Notes: generated from the letters alone by a model not told the origin. Shown: positions 16,576-25,466, numbered from the stretch's first letter. The stretch is DNA of 36,231 nucleotides from Bradyrhizobium sp. YR681 (GCF_000282615.1 NZ_AKIY01000073.1:1-36231), one strand, 5' to 3'. A program made the numbers and translations.

Positions 16576-17283
16576 ATGCTGACAGTAGATCCATTTCAGA
16601 ACGCTTTTCTCAAGTCGCTCAGTCCGGCGGACTTCGCGGCCATTCGTCCGCATCTCAGGGCCGTCGAGCTTTTGCAGGGAGCTTCGCTGATCGAGCTCGG
16701 CCAGGCCGTCGCATGGGCCCATCTTCCGCTCACGGCCGTCGTGTCTCTCGTCGTCGAGCTTGAAGCGGGAGAACGGATCGAGGTGGCGCTGGTCGGCTCC
16801 GACAGCATCCTGGGCGCCTTTGGCGTGTTGGGAGAGCCCGTCGCACTGGGGCACGCTGTCGTGTTGGTGCCGGGTGTGGCTTTGCAGGTCGAAGCGGCGC
16901 GCCTGCGCGCGCTCGCCCAGCAGAGCGCGGAGTTTCGAGATCATCTGACGCGTCACAGCCAGGCTCTGTTCGTCCAGGCCCAGCAATCCGTGGGCTGCAA
17001 TGCATCGCATACCGTCGAGGCGAGACTGGCGCGATGGCTCCTGCGGGTTCGGGACCTATCCGGCAGCGATCGCTTCAAGCTCACGCAGGAATTGATGGCG
17101 GAGATGATCGGGGTTCGCCGGAACAGCGTCTCGTTCGTCGCCCATGCTCTTCAGGAGGCGAACGTCATTCGATTCAGCCGCGGCCAAATCGAGATCGTCA
17201 ATGTCGCCGAGCTCAACAAGGCCACCTGCGAATGCTATCGTGCGGTGAAGCTGCAATACAAGCGGCTTCGTTTTTCGGACTGA
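16576..17283 (+). CDS. Crp/Fnr-family transcriptional regulator (paralogue of the 15131-15850 gene)
   Basis: ATG 16576 (LTVDPFQNAF) gives 235 aa. An upstream in-frame ATG at 16486 would add a Cys-rich stretch (YGCGCC) that looks non-coding. The cNMP-like barrel (LPLTAVVSLVVELEAGERIEVALVGSDSILGAFGVLG) and the HTH (LTQELMAEMIGVRRNSVSFVAHALQEANVIRFSRGQI) line up block by block with the other regulator. The shared signatures QAQQSVGCNASHTVEARLARWLLRVRDLSGSD and the CECYRAVKLQYKRL tail line up too. It lacks FNR cysteines. The pair points to an old local duplication with an inversion. Confidence 0.88.
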   Translation: MLTVDPFQNAFLKSLSPADFAAIRPHLRAVELLQGASLIELGQAVAWAHLPLTAVVSLVVELEAGERIEVALVGSDSILGAFGVLGEPVALGHAVVLVPGVALQVEAARLRALAQQSAEFRDHLTRHSQALFVQAQQSVGCNASHTVEARLARWLLRVRDLSGSDRFKLTQELMAEMIGVRRNSVSFVAHALQEANVIRFSRGQIEIVNVAELNKATCECYRAVKLQYKRLRFSD

Positions 17284-17308
17284 CGCGGAAGCCGAGGCGC
17301 GAGCGAGA

Positions 17309-17569
17309 TCAGCCGTATCTCAGCTTCATCACGAGAATGCCGCCGGCGAGCAGCATGGTGACGGCGTTCGAGGCGATCAGCGGCGCGTCGCCGCTGAGCA
17401 GGCCGTAGACCAGCCACAGCGCCAGGCCCAGCACCATAATGAGAAACATTCCAAGAGAAATGTCGCGCGCCGAGCGGGTCTTCCAGACCTTGATGGCCTG
17501 CGGCGCGTAGGCGATTGTGGTGCAGGTGGCGGCTGCAAAGCCGATCAGTTTGATTGCGAGGGGATCCAT
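17309..17569 (-). CDS. SemiSWEET / PQ-loop small sugar transporter
   Basis: An 86-aa integral membrane protein with three predicted helices, the size of bacterial SemiSWEETs. The PQ motif is AYAPQAIKVWKTRSARDISLGMFLIM in helix 1/loop. The last helix contains the expected Asn in SNAVTMLLAGGILVMKLRYG. Homodimers of this family carry sugars by facilitated diffusion; the substrate here is unknown. It lies 91 bp downstream of the Nudix gene on the same strand, possibly in the same transcript. It is convergent with the second Crp/Fnr gene (25 bp apart). Confidence 0.88.
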   Translation of the reverse strand: MDPLAIKLIGFAAATCTTIAYAPQAIKVWKTRSARDISLGMFLIMVLGLALWLVYGLLSGDAPLIASNAVTMLLAGGILVMKLRYG

Positions 17570-17660
17570 GCGGGCTCTATAGCATGGATTCGACGCCGGT
17601 CATGCCTGGAGCGCTCTTCCGATGAGATCCAGGTGCGTGGCATCCGAATGCGCGATACGG

Positions 17661-18248
17661 CTATCGGGCGTATGCGAGATCGACAGGTGTGCCGGCGAAG
17701 CGCGTTGCAAAGTAACGCTCCACCATGTGACGATCGGCTGAAAACGCGAAGCTTGGCAATTCGTCTGCAAGCGAAAGCCATTCCAGTTGGTCGACGTCGT
17801 CCCCAGGACACATCGCGCCGCCGACCGGGCTCGCGAGCACGGCAACCGCCAATGTGTGGATGTCGGGGCGCAGAAAGTTTGATGCCACGCCCAGCAGGGC
17901 GGCAATTTCTATCTCAAGGCCGGTCTCCTCCTTCACCTCGCGCCTGGCTGCCGTCAGATAGTCTTCGTGAAATTCGATGTAACCGCACGGCAGGCACCAC
18001 TTGCCTCCTTCCAGGGTATCCGGCTTCCGCCGGCACAACAGGAACTTGTCGCCCTCGACGACAAGAACCGCGATGATCGGAGCTGGATTCCGGTACAACA
18101 CGAAGGCACAGGCAGAGTTCGTGCACGCCTTTGCCGCCTCGACCTCGCTCGCCCGGATCAGGCCGGAGCCGCACATCGGACAGAAGGCCCAATCGTGTTC
18201 GGCGCGTGTGCGACGATCGTATGCCGCAAAGACCTGACAGGTTTTCAC
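17661..18248 (-). CDS. Nudix hydrolase with N-terminal zinc ribbon
   Basis: The start is GTG 18248, overlapping the TGA of the upstream hydrolase (GTGA, 4-bp overlap), which implies translational coupling. The product is 195 aa. Residues 23-47 form a zinc ribbon (FCPMCGSG, Cys23/26 and CTNSAC, Cys42/47). The Nudix box GX5EX7REXXEEXG spans residues 89-110 (GYIEFHE...RREVKEETGL) with all catalytic Glu present. This layout resembles NudC-like NADH pyrophosphatases and zinc-ribbon ADP-ribose/nucleotide pyrophosphatases, but it is shorter than NudC. The likely role is hydrolysis of a nucleoside diphosphate derivative in the cytosol. Confidence 0.88.
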   Translation of the reverse strand: MKTCQVFAAYDRRTRAEHDWAFCPMCGSGLIRASEVEAAKACTNSACAFVLYRNPAPIIAVLVVEGDKFLLCRRKPDTLEGGKWCLPCGYIEFHEDYLTAARREVKEETGLEIEIAALLGVASNFLRPDIHTLAVAVLASPVGGAMCPGDDVDQLEWLSLADELPSFAFSADRHMVERYFATRFAGTPVDLAYAR

Positions 18249-19165
18249 TGGATGCCCTTTCGCGTCATGCTCGGCAGATTTCCGGCCCAGAAGGCTTTCA
18301 GCGCGTCGGCCAGGTCGCGCGGATTGTCTTCCTGCACGTTGTGGCCCGCGTCCTTGACGTTGATCCACCGCCCATCGGGAAACCGCGCAGTAAATTCCTG
18401 GGCGGCGTCTTCGGAAACGATCGAGCTATCGCCGCCCCTGGCCAGCAGAAACGGTGCGGTCATGCCGGGAACGCGCGCCTCGAAGCCTGCGAGGTGCTGC
18501 AGGATCACGGGATAATCCGAGGGACGTCGGCGGTCGGCCTTCCAGACGAGGCGCCCGTCGTCGCCACGCTTCAACAGGGCACGCATGCGATAGCGCAGGC
18601 GCTCCGGATCGCTCCTGGGACTGACCGTGAGCGCCATCTCGACGACCTCATCCACGGTGGCCGCGCCACCAAAGTCTGCCATGAAGGCGCGCAGCCGCGC
18701 CGTCGCGGCAAAAACGGGCCGGGAGGTCACATCGACCATCACGAGACTTTCGGTGCGGCCCAAGTGACGTAGCGCGAACTCGCAAGCGACAATTCCGCCC
18801 AACGACATGCCAACGATGCGGGGGCGCTCGATCCCGAGGCCGTCGATGACCGCCGTGAGGTCCGACGCGCAGCTCACGATCGAATAGTCGTCGGTCCAAT
18901 CGCTTGCACCGTGGCCACGCATGTCGAGCGCCACGAGCCGGAAATCTGCCCGCAGTGCAAGGGCGACATAGTCCCAGGTGCGGGCGGTGAGTGAGCCGCC
19001 GTGCAGCAGCACGGCTGGCGGTCCTCGCCCTCCCCAGTCCAGGACGTGGATATTGGGACCACCCGGTGAGCGGAAAACGTGTGACAGCGGCGGCGCGAGG
19101 TCCGTAAAGGCAATTCCGAGCCGGTAAGCGATCGTCGTCAGCGCCTTGGGGTGCCAATCGTCCAT
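18245..19165 (-). CDS. Alpha/beta hydrolase
   Basis: ATG 19165 gives 306 aa. The fold is clear: VLLHGGSLTARTWDYVALAL (oxyanion loop), VALDMRGHGASDW, nucleophile elbow GMSLGG, late acid region FLLARGGDSSIVS and catalytic His in DAGHNVQEDNP. The group includes esterases, C-C hydrolases and haloperoxidase-like proteins; the substrate is unknown. It is the first gene of a hydrolase-Nudix pair and divergent from a TetR regulator. The perfect palindrome between them lies 10 bp before this start codon. Confidence 0.9.
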   Translation of the reverse strand: MDDWHPKALTTIAYRLGIAFTDLAPPLSHVFRSPGGPNIHVLDWGGRGPPAVLLHGGSLTARTWDYVALALRADFRLVALDMRGHGASDWTDDYSIVSCASDLTAVIDGLGIERPRIVGMSLGGIVACEFALRHLGRTESLVMVDVTSRPVFAATARLRAFMADFGGAATVDEVVEMALTVSPRSDPERLRYRMRALLKRGDDGRLVWKADRRRPSDYPVILQHLAGFEARVPGMTAPFLLARGGDSSIVSEDAAQEFTARFPDGRWINVKDAGHNVQEDNPRDLADALKAFWAGNLPSMTRKGIQ

Positions 19166-19175
19166 GGACGATTTC

Positions 19176-19199
19176 CTTACTTAGGATATCCTAAGTAAG
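19176..19199. promoter_or_regulatory. 24-bp perfect palindrome, TetR-type operator
   Basis: The half-site CTTACTTAGGAT is followed directly by its exact reverse complement. Ten bases separate each end from the divergent start codons at 19165 (-) and 19210 (+). A single bound repressor would cover both translation-start regions. Confidence 0.88.
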
Positions 19200-19222
19200 A
19201 CGTGCGAGGATGAAGATGTCAA
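19194..19222 (-). promoter_or_regulatory. Putative promoter of the hydrolase-Nudix operon, inside tetR
   Basis: On the minus strand TTGACA (19222-19217), 17 nt, then CTTACT (19199-19194). The -35 lies within the first codons of the TetR gene and the -10 is the edge of the palindrome, so repressor binding would block it. Confidence 0.5.
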
Positions 19223-19836
19223 TGGCCGTGCGAAAACGTCTGACGCCGCAAGCGGCGAAGCTCGCTATCCTCAATGCTGCTGAGCGTCGATTGCACGACG
19301 AGGGTCCCGAAGGCGTGCGCTTCCAGCGCATCGCCACAGACCTGGGCATCACGGATGCGGCCGTTCACTACCATTTTCGTACGCGCGAAGCTTTGATGGA
19401 CGCCCTCCTGCGCCGTATCGGACGCCGCCTGGTAGACGATATCGAGTCCATCATCGAAAGCTGGGCGCCGGATCAGATCGACGTCTCGGCCCTGGGCCGA
19501 TTGTTTCAGCGCGCCTATGCCGATGAACGGGCAGCCCGGCTCGCCCTCTGGCTAAGCCTCGCCGGCTGGCGCCCAAAGGGATCAGGCATGCTCAAGGCGC
19601 TGGTCGAGCGCGTTCATCGCGCCAGGGTCAACGCGGCGCGAAAGACCCGGCGAGCGGCGCCGAAGCTCTCCGACACCCAGTACGCCATTGCTCTCCTGAG
19701 TGCGGCCCACATGCATGCCGCGATGTCGGGCGACGCGTTGCTGGCCAGCGTATCCGAAGATCCAAGGGGGCTTGACCATCGCGGCTTCCTCGATTTCGTG
19801 GTCAAGTTGATCGCGCGCCACCTCGTCGACGAATGA
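19210..19836 (+). CDS. TetR-family transcriptional regulator
   Basis: A 208-aa protein. The N-terminal TetR HTH reads AAKLAILNAAERRLHDEGPEGVRFQRIATDLGITDAAVHYHFRTREALMDALLRR. The C-terminal ligand domain is helical, with LALWLSLAGWRPKGSGM. Start choice is uncertain between ATG 19210 and ATG 19216: the only GAGG (19206-19209) abuts the first and is 6 nt from the second. It is divergent from the alpha/beta hydrolase and very probably represses both itself and that operon through the shared palindrome. The inducer is unknown; a substrate or product of the hydrolase is the natural guess. Confidence 0.9.
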   Translation: MKMSMAVRKRLTPQAAKLAILNAAERRLHDEGPEGVRFQRIATDLGITDAAVHYHFRTREALMDALLRRIGRRLVDDIESIIESWAPDQIDVSALGRLFQRAYADERAARLALWLSLAGWRPKGSGMLKALVERVHRARVNAARKTRRAAPKLSDTQYAIALLSAAHMHAAMSGDALLASVSEDPRGLDHRGFLDFVVKLIARHLVDE

Positions 19837-19939
19837 CCAGGCGACATCCGAACATGCGACATCGCGTCGCCCGAGAGCCTTGCGCAATGGCCCGATCTTT
19901 GGACCCCAATGACGGTTGAATCCATGGACTGCCCGGGTT

Positions 19940-20548
19940 CTAGCTCAAATGGCGGGCAATGAGGGGGGCAACGATTTCCGCCTTGTTGGAGGCCAGACCG
20001 TGATCGCCACCGCGAACAACATGCAGCTTGGCGTTCGGCATGCGACTCTCGAGATGGAGCCCAACGGTGACCGGGCTAATCGGATCAGAATCCCCCCAAA
20101 TGAGAAGTGTGGGTGCCTCGATAAGCTCAACAGGAAGCTCTGCCGACCTGCTGCTCTCCATGATCCAGTCGGCAGCTTGCGGAAATTGCCCGCGGTACTC
20201 CGCTCTCCAATCGGAGGCTCCAAATCGATCCATACTTGCACCTCCCGACGTGACGGCCAGGACGAGCCGATTGACAATTTTCGGTCTATTGAGAGCTATC
20301 CGGGCGGCGATGACGCCGCCCATGGACTGGGCCACCAAATCGACCGGACCATCAAGCCTTTCATCAAGCCTTGCCTCGACAAGCCGAACGAGGTCGTCGA
20401 TGCTGTTGATCGTGGGATCATGGGGTTGGTTGCCGAGGCCAGGCCAGCCGAAAAACACCTTGTCACGCTCATTCGGCAAGAGCCTGGCCACTGGTTGCCA
20501 AAATTCGGGTGAACCGCCGGCGCCGGGAAGAAAGAATATCTTACGCAT
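19940..20548 (-). CDS. Small alpha/beta hydrolase
   Basis: A 202-aa protein, shorter than most of the fold because the cap domain is minimal. MRKIFFLPGAGGSPEFWQPVA forms the oxyanion loop; GWPGLG, nucleophile elbow AQSMGG, acid in LIWGDSDPISP and His in GGDHGLA complete the triad. It resembles MhpC/BioH-like hydrolases. The substrate is unknown. It is convergent with the TetR gene (103 bp apart) and upstream of it on the same strand is the glg operon's end, 91 bp away. That gap lacks a clear terminator, so read-through from glgA cannot be ruled out. Confidence 0.85.
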   Translation of the reverse strand: MRKIFFLPGAGGSPEFWQPVARLLPNERDKVFFGWPGLGNQPHDPTINSIDDLVRLVEARLDERLDGPVDLVAQSMGGVIAARIALNRPKIVNRLVLAVTSGGASMDRFGASDWRAEYRGQFPQAADWIMESSRSAELPVELIEAPTLLIWGDSDPISPVTVGLHLESRMPNAKLHVVRGGDHGLASNKAEIVAPLIARHLS

Positions 20549-20638
20549 TGTTACCGCAGGCTTTCAGGTCGGAAACATTCTGCATCGTTAGTTCAGGTGC
20601 TGATCCGCGAACCGGTATCCACGTCACTCGAACACGCT

Positions 20639-22087
20639 TTACACCGGGCGCGACGCCATGAGACCGCGATAGAGCGCGGCGTAGTCGCCGGCGCGGTTGC
20701 GCCAGGAGACGTCGGTGGCAAGGCCGTTCAATTGCAGCCGGCGCCACGCCGCTTTGCTGTGGAAGGCGGTGTTGGCCTTGCGCAATGTCCAGGCGAGCGC
20801 CTCCGCCGTGACGGGGCCGAACTTGAAGCCGGTGGCATCGCGGCGGGCCTCGCCGACATCGACGATGGTATCTTCGAGACCGCCGACCCGGGAGACGATC
20901 GGCACGGCGCCATAGCGCAGCGCGCAGAGCTGGGTCAGGCCGCACGGCTCGAACCGAGATGGCACGATCAGCGCGTCGGAGCCGGCCTGGATCAGATGCG
21001 CCAGAATCTCGTCATAGCCGATCACGACACCGATGCGACCGGGGTTGGCGCGGGCGGCGGCCTGATAGCGCTCCTGAAGATCGCGCTCGCCGCTGCCGAG
21101 CAGCGCGAGCTGCATCCCTTCGGCCAGGATGGTGGGAATGGCCTCGAGCAGAAGATCAAGCCCCTTCTGCCAGGACAGGCGGCTGATGACGCCGAGCAGC
21201 GGTGCCTCATCCGAGGAATCGAGGTTGAACTGCTGCTGAAGCACCGCCTTGTTCGCGGCCCGGAACGTCAGGTCGTCCGTGCCGAACCGGTAAGCTATGT
21301 GCGGATCGGTTTGCGGATTCCACACCTCGGTGTCGATGCCGTTGAGGATGCCGCTGAGCACATGGGAGCGAGCGCGCAGCAAACCGCCAAACCCCATGCC
21401 GCCTTCATCGCTCTGGATCTCATGCGCATAGGTCGGCGACACCGTGGTGATGCGATCGGCGAATTGCAGGCCGGCCTTCAAAAAACTGATGCCGCCGAAA
21501 TATTCGAGGCCGCTGACGTCGTACGAACTCCAGGGCAGGCCGATCGAACCGATCAGCTCGGAAGCGAACTTGCCCTGATAGGCCATGTTGTGAATGGTTA
21601 TCACGGTAGCAGGACGCGGACGACCATCATAATGCAGGTAAGCAGGCGCGAGGCCGGCCTGCCAGTCATGGGCGTGGACGACATCGGGCACGAAGGCCGG
21701 AACGAGGCCGTGGCCGATATCGGCGGCGACGCGCGACAGCGCGGCAAAGCGCACGCCGTTGTCCGGCCAGTCGACGCCGTCATTGGTGACGTAGGGATTG
21801 CCCGGCCGCGCGTAGAGATGCGGCACGTCGAGCACGAACAGTTCGAGGCCGTCATGGGAGCCTGCGAGCAGTCGTCCGGGACCGCCGAAATAATCCGGCC
21901 AGCGCCAGACTTCCTCGGCGCCGGATACCAGCCGCATCACGTCGGGATAGCCCGGCATCAAGGTGCGCATTTCGACGCCATGCGCCTTCAGCGCAAGCGG
22001 CAAGGCGCCTGCGACATCCGCGAGGCCGCCGGTCTTGACGATGGGATAGACTTCAGAGGCGACCGCGAGGACGCGAACAGGCGTCAT
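20639..22087 (-). CDS. glgA: Glycogen synthase (ADP-glucose)
   Basis: A 482-aa GT5 glycosyltransferase, normal length for bacterial GlgA. The N-terminal [30 protein letters not shown] contains the KTGGL ADP-glucose motif. [68 protein letters not shown] and [18 protein letters not shown] with [11 protein letters not shown] are all intact. It adds glucose from ADP-glucose to alpha-1,4-glucan in the cytosol. Its ATG overlaps the glgC stop (ATGA), so the two are translationally coupled. No glgB, glgX or glgP gene lies in the window. Confidence 0.96.
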   Translation of the reverse strand: MTPVRVLAVASEVYPIVKTGGLADVAGALPLALKAHGVEMRTLMPGYPDVMRLVSGAEEVWRWPDYFGGPGRLLAGSHDGLELFVLDVPHLYARPGNPYVTNDGVDWPDNGVRFAALSRVAADIGHGLVPAFVPDVVHAHDWQAGLAPAYLHYDGRPRPATVITIHNMAYQGKFASELIGSIGLPWSSYDVSGLEYFGGISFLKAGLQFADRITTVSPTYAHEIQSDEGGMGFGGLLRARSHVLSGILNGIDTEVWNPQTDPHIAYRFGTDDLTFRAANKAVLQQQFNLDSSDEAPLLGVISRLSWQKGLDLLLEAIPTILAEGMQLALLGSGERDLQERYQAAARANPGRIGVVIGYDEILAHLIQAGSDALIVPSRFEPCGLTQLCALRYGAVPIVSRVGGLEDTIVDVGEARRDATGFKFGPVTAEALAWTLRKANTAFHSKAAWRRLQLNGLATDVSWRNRAGDYAALYRGLMASRPV

Positions 22088-23346
22088 GTATTGAGCCTGT
22101 CGATCATCGGCTGGGTGATGAGCGAGATGCCCTGCTCGGTGGTGCGGAAGCGCTTGGCGTCGAGCTCGGGATCCTCGCCGATGACGAGTCCCTCGGGGAT
22201 CTCGACGCCGCGGTCGATCACGACGTTCTTCAGCCGCGCGCCGCGCCCCACATTGACATAGGGCATGATCACGGCGTTCTCGACATTGGCGTAGGAGTTG
22301 ATGCGCACGCCGGTGAACAGCAGCGAGCGACGCAGCGACGCGCCGGAGATGATGCAGCCGCCCGAGACCAGCGAGCTCACGGCCTGGCCGCGGCGGCTCT
22401 CCTCGTCATGGACGAATTTTGCGGGCGGCGTGATCTCCGAGTAGGACCAGATCGGCCAGGCGCGGTCGAACAGATCGAGCTCCGGCACGACGTCGGTGAG
22501 GTCGATATTGGCGGCCCAATAGGCATCGACCGTGCCGACGTCGCGCCAGTAGGAGCGGGGGTCGTCACCGGAGCGGACGCAGGAGGTCGAATATTGGTGC
22601 GCGATGGCACGGCCGTTCTTGACGATATAGGGAATGATGTCCTTGCCGAAATCGTGGTTCGAGTTCGGGTCCTCGGCGTCGCGCTTGAGCTGGTCGAACA
22701 GGAATTTCGAGTCGAACACATAGATGCCCATGCTGGCGAGCGAGACATCGGGCTTGCCCGGCATCGGCGGCGGATCTTTCGGCTTCTCCAGAAACTCCTG
22801 GATCCAGCCGTTCTCGTCGATATGCATGATGCCGAAGCCGGAGGATTCGGCGCGCGGCATTTCGAGGCAGCCGACGGTGACGTCGGCGCCGCTGTCGACA
22901 TGCTGCCGCAGCATCACCTCGTAGTCCATCTTGTAGATGTGATCGCCGGCCAGCACGACGATGAAGCGGGCGTTGTGCGACTCGATGATGTCGATGTTCT
23001 GGTAGATGGCATCCGCCGTGCCGACATACCACATGCTCTCCGATACGCGCTGGCTCGCGGGGAGGATGTCGAAGCTCTCGTTGCGTTCCGGGCGGAAGAA
23101 GTTCCAGCCCATCTGAAGATGCCGGATCAGGCTGTGCGCCTTGTACTGGGTTGCAACCGCGATACGGCGGATGCCGGAGTTCACGGCGTTCGACAGCGCG
23201 AAATCGATGATGCGGGATTTGCCGCCGAAATAGACCGCGGGCTTGGCGCGCCGGTCGGTCAACTCCAGCAGCCGGCTGCCGCGTCCGCCAGCCAGGACGA
23301 ACGCCAGGGCCTGGCGGGCAAGCGGCTCATTTCCGGCGGCACTCAT
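22084..23346 (-). CDS. glgC: Glucose-1-phosphate adenylyltransferase
   Basis: ATG 23346 (GGGAGGA upstream) gives 420 aa, standard for GlgC; the frame extends to 23655 but that part is leader. The nucleotidyltransferase motif is [34 protein letters not shown]. Further landmarks are [36 protein letters not shown]...EFLEKP, SMGIYVF, and [13 protein letters not shown]. The C-terminal left-handed beta-helix holds the allosteric site ([35 protein letters not shown]). It makes ADP-glucose, the committed step of glycogen synthesis, followed by glgA in the same operon. Confidence 0.96.
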   Translation of the reverse strand: MSAAGNEPLARQALAFVLAGGRGSRLLELTDRRAKPAVYFGGKSRIIDFALSNAVNSGIRRIAVATQYKAHSLIRHLQMGWNFFRPERNESFDILPASQRVSESMWYVGTADAIYQNIDIIESHNARFIVVLAGDHIYKMDYEVMLRQHVDSGADVTVGCLEMPRAESSGFGIMHIDENGWIQEFLEKPKDPPPMPGKPDVSLASMGIYVFDSKFLFDQLKRDAEDPNSNHDFGKDIIPYIVKNGRAIAHQYSTSCVRSGDDPRSYWRDVGTVDAYWAANIDLTDVVPELDLFDRAWPIWSYSEITPPAKFVHDEESRRGQAVSSLVSGGCIISGASLRRSLLFTGVRINSYANVENAVIMPYVNVGRGARLKNVVIDRGVEIPEGLVIGEDPELDAKRFRTTEQGISLITQPMIDRLNT

Positions 23347-23717
23347 GTCATCCTCCCACTTTCTGGCGCAAGCCAAGGCCTTCGCAAGATGCCTCTCGGC
23401 TGCGCACCATTGGAACCGATAGTAACGGTACGAATAGTCAATCGGGAAGGTGGTTGTTGGTTGCGAACGCGCGGGAAGCTTAATGCTTTCCGTGGTCTCT
23501 CCGCCTCCCGGCTCCGTCGCGCGGGTGTCATATCCGCGCGGGCGCCGGCGGTGGCTTGACCACAATTGAGGCATCCGGATGCAGGTTATTGCGGGCTCTC
23601 TTGTGCGGTGCACGCAATCGGAGCTGTGACTTTCGGAGGCTTTGACTTGACGCACGGATGCCCGATCATGGCCATGCGATCCTTTCCCAGATGAAATGTC
23701 AGACAGGGAGCAAGTCG
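23347..23717. other. Intergenic region between glgC and the Gly/Tyr-rich gene
   Basis: This 371-bp divergent region should hold the glgC promoter and that of the gene at 23718. I see no consensus promoter. A TTGACT occurs on the minus strand near 23440 without a well-spaced -10. The plus strand has TTGACTTGACG near 23640 with only a weak -10. There is no supported small gene. Confidence 0.4.
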
Positions 23718-24164
23718 ATGGTTACATGGAAAGCGGCAATTGCCTGTTCGCTGGCGGGCGCGGTGATGGCCGGACAAATCGAGCAGGCGGCGGCGGCCCC
23801 GCTGCCGACCAACGTCGCGACCATGAAGGCCGCGGCCGGCGACGACGTCACGCAGGTCCATTGGCGCGGCCGAGGCTGGGGATGGGGCGGAGGCGGCCTC
23901 CTCGCCGGTGCAATCATCGGCGGCGCCATCGCCAGCAGCTCGCCCTATGGTTACTACGGCGGTGGCCCGTATTACGGCGGCTATGGCCCGGGCTACGGCT
24001 ACGGTTATGCGCCGGCCTATTACGGCTATGGGCCGAGCTATGGGTATGGCGGCTATTACGCGCGTCCCCGCTATTACGGCTATCGCGCCTATCGCCCCTA
24101 TTACGGCCCTCGCTACGGCTACTACCGGCCCTATGCGCGCCCCTATTATCGCGGTTACTGGTAA
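23718..24164 (+). CDS. Secreted Gly/Tyr-rich protein
   Basis: ATG 23718 has AGGGAG 7 nt upstream; a longer frame from 23658 lacks a ribosome-binding site. The 148-aa product has a signal peptide ([18 protein letters not shown]..., cut near AAA-APLP). A short glycine hydrophobic stretch follows ([20 protein letters not shown]). The last ~85 residues are almost only Gly, Tyr, Pro, Arg and Ala in loose repeats such as [14 protein letters not shown] and [14 protein letters not shown]. Proteins of this composition are common in rhizobia and are thought to be envelope-associated; the function is unknown. Confidence 0.8.
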   Translation: MVTWKAAIACSLAGAVMAGQIEQAAAAPLPTNVATMKAAAGDDVTQVHWRGRGWGWGGGGLLAGAIIGGAIASSSPYGYYGGGPYYGGYGPGYGYGYAPAYYGYGPSYGYGGYYARPRYYGYRAYRPYYGPRYGYYRPYARPYYRGYW

Positions 24165-24176
24165 GTCGTCGCGCGG

Positions 24177-24275
24177 CTAAAGCGAGAGCCACACGATCAG
24201 GCTCATGCAGGCGAAATGCGCGAGCACGATCGCGGCGAGATGCAGCGGGCCGGCCTTGAGGCGAAGCCTGCGCAT
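24177..24275 (-). CDS. Tiny single-pass membrane peptide (32 aa)
   Basis: ATG 24275, with AAGGACGGCGGG just upstream, encodes MRRLRLKAGPLHLAAIVLAH then FACMSLIVWLSL: a basic N-terminus and one membrane helix, consistent with an inner-membrane peptide. The stop at 24177 lies 13 bp from the convergent Gly/Tyr-rich gene. No family is recognised. It is downstream of the repeat at 24327-24450. Confidence 0.4.
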   Translation of the reverse strand: MRRLRLKAGPLHLAAIVLAHFACMSLIVWLSL

Positions 24276-24326
24276 CCCGCCGTCCTTCGCGGTGTTGGAT
24301 TCGTCAGTTGCCACGAACACAGTGCG

Positions 24327-24450
24327 CTCCCTCCCCCGCTTGCGGGGGAGGGCTGGGGAGAGGGTGCTTCTGCAAGGGGATAATCCCCTGGAGGAGAAAG
24401 CCCTCACCCGCGCCTCCGGCGCGACCTCTCCCGCAAGCGGGAGAGGTTGA
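24327..24450. repeat. Dispersed GC-rich palindromic element, two inverted modules
   Basis: CTCCCTCCCCCGCTTGCGGGGGAGGG is one hairpin module, followed by GGGGAGAGGGTG. About 50 bp later the related module appears inverted: CACCCGCGCCTCCGGCGCG, then CCTCTCCCGCAAGCGGGAGAGG. The same family recurs at 32089-32252 and 34884-34926, always between genes. It resembles the extragenic palindromes of rhizobial genomes. Confidence 0.75.
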
Positions 24451-24485
24451 GCGAGCTTGCGGTTCCCATCGGAGACTCATCTTGC

Positions 24486-25466
24486 CTAATTCGATCCCGC
24501 GGCCGCAGCGGTGAAGCTGCGGTCGACGGCTTTGCTGACGTCGAGCGTCTTCGGCAGGATGCCGTAGCGCGTCGAGCGGTCCGAGGCGGCCTGGATCTCC
24601 TTCACCACGTTCTCGTCGATCAGGATCGGGCTGGTGCGCTGCGCGGTGTAGGCCGACAGCAGCACGTCCTCCGGCAGTTTTGTCAGTTCGGCCGTGCTCT
24701 TTGCGTATTCGCCGAGGTGATCGAGCGACCACAGCCGCGCCTTGTTCAGCCGCTGCACGAGGTCCTGCACCGCGGCGCGCTTGGTGGCGATGGCGCTGTC
24801 GGAGGCGACGATGAAGGTGATGGTCGGCGTCAGGCCTTCACCATCGGCGATCACGCGCGCCTTGTCCTTCAACGTCGCGAATGAGACGTAGGGCTCCCAT
24901 ACCGCCCAGGCATCGATCGAGCCGGCGACGAGCGCGATCTTGGCGTCGACCGGGCCGAGCGGTGCGAAGGTCGCGTCCTCGAGCTTGATCTGCGCCTTCT
25001 CCAGCGTCGCGTCGATCAGGAACTGGCCCCAGCCGCCGCGGGTGCCGGCGAGGCGTTTTCCCTTGAGATCGGCCGCCGACCTGATCGGCGAATCCTGGCG
25101 CACCAGGATCGCTTGCGTCCTCGCATCCGAGCGCGTGCCGCCGATCGCCTTGATCGGCGCGCCGGCCGCATAGACCGAGAGGAAGGAGAGATCGCCGGTG
25201 TAGCCGACGTCGAGCGCGCCGGCGTTGAGCGCTTCAAGGATCGGCGCCGCCGCGGGGAATTCCGACCATTCGATCTTGTACGGCAGGTCTTTCGCATAGC
25301 CGGAGATTTCAAGCAGCGAGCGGTTGCCGCCTTTCTGGTCGCCGACGCGCAGCACGACGGTTTCGGCCGCGAACGCGGCGACCGCCGTCGACAGCGTGAC
25401 GGCGGCGGCGAGCAGCGATGCCGCGAGCCGGCGTGTGATGGGATGATCGTGGGAGTTGATGCTCAT
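24486..25466 (-). CDS. ABC transporter substrate-binding protein, SsuA-like
   Basis: A 326-aa protein with a signal peptide (ITRRLAASLLAAAVTLSTAVAAFA, cut before AETVV). The mature part has the aliphatic-sulfonate/taurine binding-protein pattern: LRVGDQKGGNRSLLE, LPYKIEWSEFPAAAPILEALNAGALDVGYTGD, APIKAIGGTRSD, AGSIDAWAVWEPYVS. It lies alone on the minus strand, divergent from the uptake operon at 25942, and is a paralogue of that operon's last gene (31121-32059). It probably feeds the same or a related transporter. A promoter (TTGACT-N16-TAGACT) is visible at 25525-25552. Confidence 0.88.
   Translation of the reverse strand: MSINSHDHPITRRLAASLLAAAVTLSTAVAAFAAETVVLRVGDQKGGNRSLLEISGYAKDLPYKIEWSEFPAAAPILEALNAGALDVGYTGDLSFLSVYAAGAPIKAIGGTRSDARTQAILVRQDSPIRSAADLKGKRLAGTRGGWGQFLIDATLEKAQIKLEDATFAPLGPVDAKIALVAGSIDAWAVWEPYVSFATLKDKARVIADGEGLTPTITFIVASDSAIATKRAAVQDLVQRLNKARLWSLDHLGEYAKSTAELTKLPEDVLLSAYTAQRTSPILIDENVVKEIQAASDRSTRYGILPKTLDVSKAVDRSFTAAAAGSN

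Noticed and set aside
20597..22261. 554-aa plus-strand open frame over glgA
   Set aside because: Antisense to an unmistakable glycogen synthase.
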